From NCBI GenBank assembly GCA_031285525.1, contig JAITWB010000057.1:1-7180 (forward strand): a stretch of 7,180 bases of DNA. Reading direction: 5' to 3'. Below the pieces are notes generated by a model. The model was not told where the DNA came from, did no database searches, and worked only from the letters and a program-made list of their open reading frames with translations. Origin of the DNA: Spirochaetaceae bacterium. Lineage in GTDB: Bacteria; Spirochaetota; Spirochaetia; Treponematales; Treponemataceae. Below, in pieces: positions 1-5,660 of the stretch (its first letter is position 1; each line of letters starts with the position of its first letter). Made by a program: the position numbers and the translations under genes.

Positions 1-179
1 ATGTCCGCACCGAGGGTAAAGAACCCCATGCCGACGATCAGCAGCGCTGCGCCGCCGACGAACATCACAATCGTTCCCACAGGCATGGAAAGAAAGATGC
101 TCAGTATCAACACGATGACCGTAATCGGCAGTACCGACGAAAAAGCCTCCGTGATTTTCTCTTTCAGCTGTTTATTCAA
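1..179 (-). CDS. DUF1538 family integral membrane protein, N-terminal fragment
   Basis: Partial gene: the first 59 codons are visible and the rest lies beyond the left edge. The reading starts NKQLKEKITEAF, then a hydrophobic stretch with VLPITVIVLILS at about residues 17-30, then a second one at about 35-56 ending in GMGFFTLGAD. The pattern LPIT-IVLIL followed by a Gly-rich helix and G-FTLGAD matches what I know of DUF1538, a multi-pass membrane family proposed to have a transport role; its substrate is not known to me. The start is chosen as TTG at 177-179 because a good Shine-Dalgarno (GAGGTG, complement of 184-189) lies four bases upstream and no ATG or GTG is better placed. It lies downstream of argS on the same strand, separated by a terminator and a putative promoter, so it is probably its own unit. 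The family call is fairly sure; function is unknown. Confidence 0.7.
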   Translation of the reverse strand, partial: MNKQLKEKITEAFSSVLPITVIVLILSIFLSMPVGTIVMFVGGAALLIVGMGFFTLGAD

Positions 180-190
180 AGGCCACCTCT

Positions 191-227
191 TTCGTATAAA
201 ATAACAACGAAGAGCCGCAAAAGTCAA
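191..227 (-). promoter_or_regulatory. Putative promoter of the DUF1538 gene
   Basis: On the minus strand TTGACT (222-227) and TATTTT (198-203) are 18 bases apart, a five-of-six and a four-of-six match to the sigma-70 boxes. The start of transcription would be near 191, just upstream of the Shine-Dalgarno, giving a leader of about 12 bases. The -35 box sits in the loop and the right arm of the argS terminator. The boxes are seen directly; use as a promoter is inferred. Confidence 0.35.
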
Positions 228-244
228 AGATTTTTACGGCTCTT
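210..244 (-). terminator. Rho-independent-type terminator after argS
   Basis: The arms 232-244 and 210-222 pair over 13 bases when read on the minus strand, with a single G-U pair and a 9-base loop. The outer part is AAGAGCCG/CGGCTCTT. It begins five bases after the argS stop codon. The following tract (GTTGTTATTTTATA) is T-rich but interrupted, so termination may be partial. On the plus strand the same structure has an A-C mismatch, so it fits the argS direction best. Confidence 0.7.
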
Positions 245-248
245 CCCC

Positions 249-2090
249 TTACATAGTCTCAAGAAATGGAATAAGTACCAGATTCATCGCACTTTTCAGT
301 ACCACAAGCACACCGCGGCTCAACTCCAGCCGTGCCGAAATGAGTTCAGGATTTTCAGCATTCAGAATCGGGCAGTCGTGGTAAAAACGGCTGAATGACT
401 TCGATATATCGTATAGATACCCCGTTATCAGGCTCGGATCATAGGTTCTGGCCGCTTTCTCCACCATTGCCGGGTATCCTGCGAGGAGTTTTACCAGCTC
501 CCATTCGGTCTCCGAAGAAAGAAGATCGTACCGAATAGACTTCGCAGAAGTATCCCCTGCGGATGCCGCTCCAGCAGAAACGGCTGTTTCCTCCGCTCGC
601 CGAAGGATGGAACTGATGCGGGCGCCCATATACTGAAGATAAGGACCCGTCTCACCGTTGAAGGAAAGGGATTCCTTGGGGTTGAACAGCATATCCTTGG
701 TAGGGGTAATGTGCAAGAGATAGTAATGGAGCGCGCCGAGGGCGACTTTTTCCGCCACAGCCTGGGGATCTCCCACAGCTTCTTCCCGTCCCTTTGCAGA
801 TATCTCCTCAAGAGCGCCGTCACGGAGCTGGTTGATGAGATCGTCAGCGTCCACTACAGTACCTTCTCGGCTTTTCATCTTTCCCTCTGGAAGGTTTACC
901 ATTCCGTAAGACAGGTGATAGAGCTGTTCCGCCCAGGGGTAGCCCAGTTTCTTCAATATGTAAAAGAGTACCCGGAAGTGGTATATCTGCTCGCTGGCGA
1001 CCACATAGACCATCCGGTCAAAAGGCCAGTCCTTGTGGCGGTCGATGGCGGTACCGATGTCCTGAGTGATGTACAATGTGGTGCCGTCCTTGCGCATGAG
1101 AACCTTCTTATCAAGCCCTATCTCGGCGAGGTCTATCCAGACGGAACCGTCCTCTTCCTGATAGAAAACACCTTCTTTGAGGCCCCGGAGGACTTCGTCC
1201 TTTCCCTTGAGATAGGTTTCACTTTCGTAGTAATATTTATCGAATGCTATACCAGTACGCTCATAGGTCTGCTTTATCCCGCTCACCGCCCAGTCGGACA
1301 TCTGCTTCCAGAGAGCCATAACCTCAGGGTTTCCCCGCTCCCACTCCTGAAGCATCTGTTGTGCCTGCGCTTCCAGGGGCGGTACCGCATTCTTACCCTC
1401 CCCTTCCGACCAGCGGTGAAACTGCACATACCAGTCCCCCACAAAGCGGTCGCTCTTTATGCCCTCCGACTCAGGGGTCTTCCCCTCACCGAATTGCTGA
1501 TAGGCAAGCATGGATTTACAGATATGAACGCCCCGGTTATTGATGATATTAACCTTGAGAACCTCTGCGCCGCAAAATCCCATGATCCGGGAGACGCTTT
1601 CCCCCAGGGCATCGTTGCGGAGATGCCCCAAGTGAAGAGGTTTATTGGTATTGGGACCTGAAAACTCTATCATCACCCGCTGTCCGGTCAGGGGCTGTTC
1701 CCCTTGAGCATTACGGGTTCCGTATTCAGCTCCTTGCTGCCGGATACCTTCAAGTATGGTCCGAACTTCGGTACCCTTATCGAGTTTTATATTGATATAG
1801 GGGCCGTCCGCCTGCACAGAACCGCCAAGCAGGGCAGCCTTTTCCGCCGCCGCTCCGGTACCGCCGGTGAGGATTTTTACCACCTCCGCGGCTATGACAG
1901 GGGGGCTCATCCTCAACTGCTTTGCAAAGAGGAAAAGGGGTATACCGATATCACCCATCTCCGGCTTGGGAGGGTTCTCCGTGACAACGGCATCGGCGGA
2001 AACATCGGCTATATCGATGGAACGATTATTTTTGAGTTCCGTAAGGGCAAGCGCGACAGCTTCGCGCCAAAGGGTTCGTATATCTGACAT
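249..2090 (-). CDS. argS: Arginyl-tRNA synthetase
   Basis: Cytoplasmic class I aminoacyl-tRNA synthetase that charges tRNA-Arg with arginine using ATP. The 613-residue protein has the N-terminal additional domain that contacts the tRNA elbow ([15 protein letters not shown], about residues 39-53), the HIGH-type signature [10 protein letters not shown] (147-156), the family sequence [12 protein letters not shown] (about 357-368), the KMSKS-equivalent GKMKSREGT (403-411), and a C-terminal DALR anticodon-binding domain including [10 protein letters not shown] (482-491). The length is slightly above the usual 550-600. I start it at ATG 2088-2090 (MSDIRTLW). The frame stays open to a TTG at 2162, but that extension is a Pro-rich stretch unlike the family and runs through an inverted repeat. 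There is no Shine-Dalgarno before the chosen ATG (upstream bases TTTACCTTAAT), so translation may be leaderless. It is transcribed divergently from the AAA ATPase gene and ends in a hairpin terminator. Confidence 0.97.
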   Translation of the reverse strand: MSDIRTLWREAVALALTELKNNRSIDIADVSADAVVTENPPKPEMGDIGIPLFLFAKQLRMSPPVIAAEVVKILTGGTGAAAEKAALLGGSVQADGPYINIKLDKGTEVRTILEGIRQQGAEYGTRNAQGEQPLTGQRVMIEFSGPNTNKPLHLGHLRNDALGESVSRIMGFCGAEVLKVNIINNRGVHICKSMLAYQQFGEGKTPESEGIKSDRFVGDWYVQFHRWSEGEGKNAVPPLEAQAQQMLQEWERGNPEVMALWKQMSDWAVSGIKQTYERTGIAFDKYYYESETYLKGKDEVLRGLKEGVFYQEEDGSVWIDLAEIGLDKKVLMRKDGTTLYITQDIGTAIDRHKDWPFDRMVYVVASEQIYHFRVLFYILKKLGYPWAEQLYHLSYGMVNLPEGKMKSREGTVVDADDLINQLRDGALEEISAKGREEAVGDPQAVAEKVALGALHYYLLHITPTKDMLFNPKESLSFNGETGPYLQYMGARISSILRRAEETAVSAGAASAGDTSAKSIRYDLLSSETEWELVKLLAGYPAMVEKAARTYDPSLITGYLYDISKSFSRFYHDCPILNAENPELISARLELSRGVLVVLKSAMNLVLIPFLETM

Positions 2091-2093
2091 ATT

Positions 2094-2129
2094 AAGGTAA
2101 AGAATAGCAGAAAATGGAGGTTCTGTACA
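2094..2129 (-). promoter_or_regulatory. Putative promoter of argS, with very short leader
   Basis: On the minus strand TGTACA (2124-2129) and TATTCT (2101-2106) are 17 bases apart, each a four-of-six match. The -10 is preceded by TG one base away (TGCTATTCT, extended -10 form). Transcription would start about 2094-2095, four or five bases before the argS ATG, which fits the missing Shine-Dalgarno. The -35 box is the core of a perfect palindrome. This is inferred from sequence only. Confidence 0.4.
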
Positions 2130-2133
2130 GAAC
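2120..2133. promoter_or_regulatory. Perfect 14-bp palindrome GTTCTGTACAGAAC, possible operator
   Basis: The 14 bases read identically on both strands with no spacer. They cover the putative -35 box of argS and lie between the two divergent promoters. Such a site is a plausible target for a dimeric regulator. The half-site GTTC/GAAC recalls Gram-positive LexA boxes, but the spacing differs, so I do not name a regulator. Confidence 0.4.
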
Positions 2134-2141
2134 GGGGGGGG
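2134..2141 (+). repeat. Homopolymer run of eight G
   Basis: Eight consecutive G on the plus strand directly after the palindrome at 2120-2133. It lies 14 bases upstream of the -35 box of the ATPase promoter and just upstream of the argS -35 box. Poly-G tracts change length by slippage, and in Treponema pallidum they influence promoters of tpr genes. Whether this one varies cannot be seen here. Confidence 0.5.
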
Positions 2142-2143
2142 CA

Positions 2144-2181
2144 ATAGACCAAACATTGACAAATCACCAACTTTGGTCTAT
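2144..2181. repeat. Perfect 10-bp inverted repeat around the ATPase promoter
   Basis: Arms ATAGACCAAA (2144-2153) and TTTGGTCTAT (2172-2181) are exact reverse complements with an 18-base spacer. The -35 box lies in the spacer and the right arm overlaps the -10 box, so a protein bound to both arms would block RNA polymerase. The element lies upstream of both predicted transcription starts, so it probably acts as DNA (operator) rather than as an RNA hairpin. It could also be the end of a mobile cassette carrying the gene. Confidence 0.6.
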
Positions 2182-2191
2182 AAATAAGACA
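2156..2191 (+). promoter_or_regulatory. Near-consensus sigma-70-type promoter of the AAA ATPase gene
   Basis: TTGACA (2156-2161) is a perfect -35 box and TATAAA (2179-2184) a five-of-six -10 box, separated by the ideal 17 bases. The expected start of transcription is about 2190-2191, which is the A of the ATG itself. The resulting mRNA would have no leader, in agreement with the lack of any Shine-Dalgarno before the gene. Confidence 0.75.
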
Positions 2192-3402
2192 TGAAACATA
2201 TTCCACGGCAAGATTATATGAATACGCTTATCGGATTACGGGATAAAAATCTGATAAAAGTGCTTACCGGGGTAAGACGCAGCGGAAAATCTACTGTAAT
2301 GCATATGTTTCGTGATTATCTCATTTCAGACAAGGTGGACGAAAATCAAATTGTTTTTATGAATTTTGAAGCGCTTGAAAATCGTAAATGGTTAAACGAT
2401 TTTGAAGGTTTGTATTATCACATTATAAATCAATTAGATGTATCCAAGCCTTGTTACGTCTTTCTTGATGAAATACAACAGGTGAAAGAATTTGAACGGC
2501 TTGTGGACGGACTGTATGTAAAACCAACCATTGATGTGTACATTACAGGTTCAAATGCGTATCTGCTCTCAAGCGAATTAGGAACATTACTTACAGGACG
2601 CTACATATCTATCCATATTCTGCCATTTTCATTCAAGGAATTTGTTTTAACTCAACCGGATTCGTCACGAACAGATTTGTTATTTGCAAAATATATTGAT
2701 ACTGGAGCAATGCCTGGAATTTTTGAGTTACCTGAAACGTATGTTAAAGGATATCTTCAAGACGTAATAGAAAATATTATTCAAAAAGATGTGTTAGTAC
2801 GTAATAAATGGCGAAATGAAGAACATTTTTATAAAACGACGGCATTTCTTTTTGACTCTATAGGTTCAACTATTTCCCCTAAAAAAATAACAAATACGCT
2901 AAAAACAAATAACCATCTTTCCCTTTCCCATAATACAGTAGATAACTATATTCAGGCACTGGTCGAGTCTTTTCTGTTTTACAAAGTAAAACGTTTCGAT
3001 TTGCGGGGAAAAGGGCTTTTGATGACCCAGGAAAAGTATTACACCGTTGATTTAGGACTCAAAAAATATTTCCTTGGCGACAAAATCAGTCTTGACTTGG
3101 GGCATAATTTAGAAAATGTTATTTTTTTAGAATTGCTGCGGAGAGGAAATCAGATACATATTGGAAAAGCCGATGATTCAGAAGTTGATTTTGTTGTGAG
3201 AAAACCTGATGGAACACAAGAGTATATACAAGCAGCATGGACAACAAAAGAACAAACCACTTTTGAGCGGGAAATACGGCCTTTTGAATTAATAAAAGAT
3301 TACAATCGCCGAATTTTACTTACCACCGATGTCGAACCTGTAACAACCTACAAAGGAATACAGAAAATAAACGTTATTGATTGGCTGCTGGAAGATACCT
3401 GA
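2191..3402 (+). CDS. AAA family ATPase with DUF4143 C-terminal domain
   Basis: A 403-residue cytoplasmic ATPase of the AAA_14/DUF4143 type, widespread in bacteria and archaea and without an agreed function. The N-terminal ATPase domain has Walker A GVRRSGKST (27-35), Walker B CYVFLDEIQQV (88-98) and the sensor-like TGSNAYLLSSELGTLLTGR (119-137). A winged-helix-like segment follows (about 228-268, SPKKITNTLK and SHNTVDNYIQALVES). The C-terminal DUF4143 domain resembles PD-(D/E)xK nucleases: E308 in LENVIFLELL, D333 in EVDFVVRKPDG and Q347 in YIQAAW. The usual catalytic lysine after the last strand is not visible, so nuclease activity is doubtful. The gene looks full length. It is clearly more AT-rich than argS, accA or accD, which suggests transfer. 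It has its own promoter inside an inverted repeat, no Shine-Dalgarno and no strong terminator; only a weak 5-bp hairpin covers its stop. Family assignment is firm, role unknown. Confidence 0.93.
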   Translation: MKHIPRQDYMNTLIGLRDKNLIKVLTGVRRSGKSTVMHMFRDYLISDKVDENQIVFMNFEALENRKWLNDFEGLYYHIINQLDVSKPCYVFLDEIQQVKEFERLVDGLYVKPTIDVYITGSNAYLLSSELGTLLTGRYISIHILPFSFKEFVLTQPDSSRTDLLFAKYIDTGAMPGIFELPETYVKGYLQDVIENIIQKDVLVRNKWRNEEHFYKTTAFLFDSIGSTISPKKITNTLKTNNHLSLSHNTVDNYIQALVESFLFYKVKRFDLRGKGLLMTQEKYYTVDLGLKKYFLGDKISLDLGHNLENVIFLELLRRGNQIHIGKADDSEVDFVVRKPDGTQEYIQAAWTTKEQTTFEREIRPFELIKDYNRRILLTTDVEPVTTYKGIQKINVIDWLLEDT

Positions 3403-3426
3403 TCTTATTATCAAAACAGAGCCGTC

Positions 3427-3786
3427 TTAACGCTTCACTATCTTCCACGAAAGAGGGGTAACCGTAGGACCTGAAAGCATGAGACTACCCAACCCGAAAC
3501 TCTGATTCTCTTGTGATTTATCAAGTATCTTTACTTTGAACCGGATAAGCCGCCCCTGTAATTCCCTCAGAGCTTCCTCCTTTTCGGGAGGATAGACGGA
3601 ATACACTGTTCCGTCCTCCGCACTTTCGATTCCCACATAGGTATGAGGGGCGGAGCCGTATATTTTTACCCGCCCAGTGATTTCCAGCCGATCAGCTCTT
3701 CCTACGGCAGGCAAGGTCGTTCCAACGATACAGAAGGCGCATATAATACAGCACCATGCTTTTACCGGATATCTTGCAAAATCCAT
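3427..3786 (-). CDS. Small exported protein of unknown function
   Basis: A 119-residue protein that I do not recognise. It starts with a signal peptide: MDFARYPVK, then a hydrophobic core WCCIICAFCIVGTTLPAVG (11-29), with likely cleavage after A31 (VGRA-D). No convincing lipobox is seen. The mature part of about 88 residues alternates beta-type segments (LEITGRVKIYG, TYVGIESAEDGTVYSV, LIRFKVKIL, PLSWKIVKR) and could form a small beta-barrel of the OB type, which is inference only. I start it at ATG 3784-3786 because GGGGAGGG lies just upstream. A start at 3846 would overlap the neighbouring gene and delay the signal peptide by 20 residues. Its Shine-Dalgarno touches the stop codon of the lipoprotein gene, with a 10-base gap, so the two are cotranscribed and probably translationally coupled. 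It likely acts in the periplasm or outside the cell. Confidence 0.75.
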   Translation of the reverse strand: MDFARYPVKAWCCIICAFCIVGTTLPAVGRADRLEITGRVKIYGSAPHTYVGIESAEDGTVYSVYPPEKEEALRELQGRLIRFKVKILDKSQENQSFGLGSLMLSGPTVTPLSWKIVKR

Positions 3787-3796
3787 AGACCCTCCC

Positions 3797-5506
3797 CTAC
3801 CGCACCATAAGGTATAAATCGATATCAGAACTTGCGGGACGTTCAAGCTCTATTTTCAGGGTGCCATTCCTGCCCTGCCATTCCGGATAAGAGAGGAGCA
3901 GAACAGAATGTCCCGGCATGGGCTCCCAATAGTCAGTCATATCAAACACTGAAGGTCCGTCACCTTTGGCGGCATTGGGTATTTTCCATATATCAAACGC
4001 CGTAAAGGTATAGTTAGTGTTATTAATTCTTCGTGAATCGGTTGTATCAAAGGTGTATGCCCCTGATGGCTTCCCACTACCGCTGTACAAAAATGCCTGC
4101 GCATATAACCCCAGAGCATCGGTAAATGCCGAATTGACTGATGGAAACAGCCCTGCATTTACCCTATTGAGTTCGCTGGAGATAGATTCCATATTTGTCA
4201 GAGCATTTGAAGCTATTCCCTTTATCAACTCTGCCCCGCCGAAGTTACGGGCAAGAAAAGCGCCGAAGGCATAAACATTGGAATAGGAATAATACTCTTC
4301 GCTGCCGCCCAGCCATTCGGAGACACCTGCGAGGTTATATCCCGCAAGAAAGGTCGGAATACGGACATTTATCGGATGTCCGCCAGTGGTCATATTTATC
4401 CCAATCAGCGGGGATATCATATCCTCCGCAATCATGGAAAGCATCTCATTATACCATGTCTCGGGAATCGGTTTTCCGTAGACAATTTCTTTTTGATTGA
4501 AGTTAATCATATGCTGAAATTCATGTACCAGAGTGGAATACACCACGTCTTCATAGTCGTCCGTAAAATGGGCATCTACATAGAAGATTTCAGAGAGATT
4601 GGTTTTCATATTGTTGCCGGCAAGTTCTTCCTGGGTAAAAAAGTCCTTTGACCAAAAATACCCCAGAGTTCCGCTCTTCTGGCTTCCAAAAAAATCATAG
4701 TCTATATCGTATACGAGTATCTGAATCTTGGGATCTCCGTCCTTCCCTCCATAGGTAGGCGCACTGGAGGAAACTCCTCCGCCGTATTCATACCCGTATA
4801 TAGCAGTTGTGAGACCATATATTGTATCGAAATTCCCGGCAATCGCCTGAGCTTGGGCAAAAGTAATCTTATTGTCCGATTTAGTCCCCGAATTATCGTC
4901 AAAGTTAACGTCAGCAACCCACACATTACAGTTATCCCCGACTGCCCTGAGTACAGCGGGAATACTGGACCATTGACCCTCAGGATTATCCACCCAAAAC
5001 GTCCGGGTGTCTCCCACAACAGCCGTAGCTGCCCTAAGCTGGGAGCGAAGCGGTTTGGAACGCACAGAGTCTCTCACCGGAGGATGATTTCTGTTAAACT
5101 CCTGAGCCCGTTTATAATCAAGCCGAACCACGCCGTCGGGGAAAACACCGGAAACGGCAGGATTTTCTGAAATCATAGTCCTGCCGTCAGTTCCGGCATG
5201 AGAACGCCCGTCAGCAGCGCTCCTGCTGACTCCCGCTCCCCATGCAAGTCCAGTATCAACATAATCCGCTATATCCTGGGAACGGTTGACCTTTGCAAGG
5301 AACACACTCTGCCCTGTCAACTCAGTAATATCGATGGACATAGTATTGATACCAGAAGGAAATGATATCTTTTTTATCGGCTGAGACAATCCAGTGTATA
5401 TATCACCAGGCGTATTTTTGATAGGGGAAGGAGCTTGTCCACAGGAAAACAACCAAAATAACGCTGATGTGATTACGAAAATACGGATCAGAGACGAAGC
5501 AGTCAT
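3797..5506 (-). CDS. Secreted zinc-metallopeptidase lipoprotein, M30 (hyicolysin)-like
   Basis: A 569-residue predicted lipoprotein. A short basic start and hydrophobic helix lead to the relaxed lipobox L-F-S-C with lipidated Cys22. The central part carries the zinc-protease motif HEFQH (328-332, in STLVHEFQHMINF) and, 22 residues on, WYNEMLSMIAED (351-362), where Glu354 or Glu361 is the likely third zinc ligand. The segment DGDPKIQILVYDIDYDFFG (256-274) also fits M30 peptidases, a gluzincin family including staphylococcal hyicolysin. Residues about 35-75 and 533-569 look like beta-rich flanking domains. The enzyme probably cleaves proteins at the cell surface or in the periplasm; its substrate is not evident. 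The start at ATG 5504-5506 has a strong AGGAGG (complement of 5515-5520) eight bases upstream. It is first in a two-gene unit with the small exported protein. Metallopeptidase is quite sure, M30 membership moderately so. Confidence 0.85.
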   Translation of the reverse strand: MTASSLIRIFVITSALFWLFSCGQAPSPIKNTPGDIYTGLSQPIKKISFPSGINTMSIDITELTGQSVFLAKVNRSQDIADYVDTGLAWGAGVSRSAADGRSHAGTDGRTMISENPAVSGVFPDGVVRLDYKRAQEFNRNHPPVRDSVRSKPLRSQLRAATAVVGDTRTFWVDNPEGQWSSIPAVLRAVGDNCNVWVADVNFDDNSGTKSDNKITFAQAQAIAGNFDTIYGLTTAIYGYEYGGGVSSSAPTYGGKDGDPKIQILVYDIDYDFFGSQKSGTLGYFWSKDFFTQEELAGNNMKTNLSEIFYVDAHFTDDYEDVVYSTLVHEFQHMINFNQKEIVYGKPIPETWYNEMLSMIAEDMISPLIGINMTTGGHPINVRIPTFLAGYNLAGVSEWLGGSEEYYSYSNVYAFGAFLARNFGGAELIKGIASNALTNMESISSELNRVNAGLFPSVNSAFTDALGLYAQAFLYSGSGKPSGAYTFDTTDSRRINNTNYTFTAFDIWKIPNAAKGDGPSVFDMTDYWEPMPGHSVLLLSYPEWQGRNGTLKIELERPASSDIDLYLMVR

Positions 5507-5517
5507 GATTACAGCCT

Positions 5518-5551
5518 CCTATGCATTATAGGATATATCTTTGAGAGTGAA
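5518..5551 (-). promoter_or_regulatory. Putative promoter of the lipoprotein operon
   Basis: A perfect TATAAT lies on the minus strand at 5525-5530. The best -35 candidate is TTCACT (5546-5551), a weak match with a short 15-base spacer. Transcription would begin near 5518, at the edge of the Shine-Dalgarno, leaving a leader of about a dozen bases. The close fit of -10 and Shine-Dalgarno makes this uncertain, but no better site is seen between the accA terminator and the gene. Confidence 0.35.
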
Positions 5552-5589
5552 GAATCAAGCATACCCAAAAAAACACCTACAAAAACAAA

Positions 5590-5630
5590 AAACGGGCAGT
5601 CACTAAAGCTCTTTTAGCAACTACCCGTTT
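5590..5630 (-). terminator. Strong Rho-independent terminator of accDA
   Basis: On the minus strand AAACGGGTAGT (5620-5630) pairs with ACTGCCCGTTT (5590-5600) over 11 bases with one U-G pair. Inside, CTAAA and TTTAG pair again across a 5-base loop after a 2x2 internal mismatch. The stem runs straight into a long T-rich tract (TTTTTTGTTTTTG, complement of 5580-5592). It lies about 30 bases after the accA stop and separates the acc operon from the lipoprotein unit. Confidence 0.9.
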
Positions 5631-5660
5631 CTTCTTTTAAGACTTATTCAGCCTTTCCTC

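Noticed and set aside
1..204. Plus-strand frame of 67 codons at the left edge
   Set aside because: The opposite strand encodes a clear two-helix DUF1538 N-terminus with Shine-Dalgarno; the plus frame shows no family features.
711..1661. Long plus-strand open frame of 316 codons inside argS
   Set aside because: It is antisense to the conserved core of argS, has no Shine-Dalgarno and its translation resembles no family. Higher-GC coding DNA often leaves such open frames on the opposite strand.
2091..2162. Longer argS starting at TTG 2162
   Set aside because: The 24 extra residues are Pro-rich and unlike ArgS N-termini, and the stretch covers the palindrome, the G8 run and part of the inverted repeat, which look regulatory.
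2144..2181. Inverted repeat as an insertion-sequence end or CRISPR-like repeat
   Set aside because: Only one copy is seen, no matching repeat occurs downstream of the ATPase gene, and no transposase or target-site duplication is visible.
3392..3406. Hairpin AAGAT-ACCTG-ATCTT over the ATPase stop codon as a terminator
   Set aside because: Only five AT-rich base pairs and no continuous T tract follow; too weak to call.
3787..3846. Longer small exported protein starting at ATG 3846
   Set aside because: It would overlap the lipoprotein gene by about 50 bases and put 20 residues before the signal peptide, while ATG 3786 has a strong Shine-Dalgarno.
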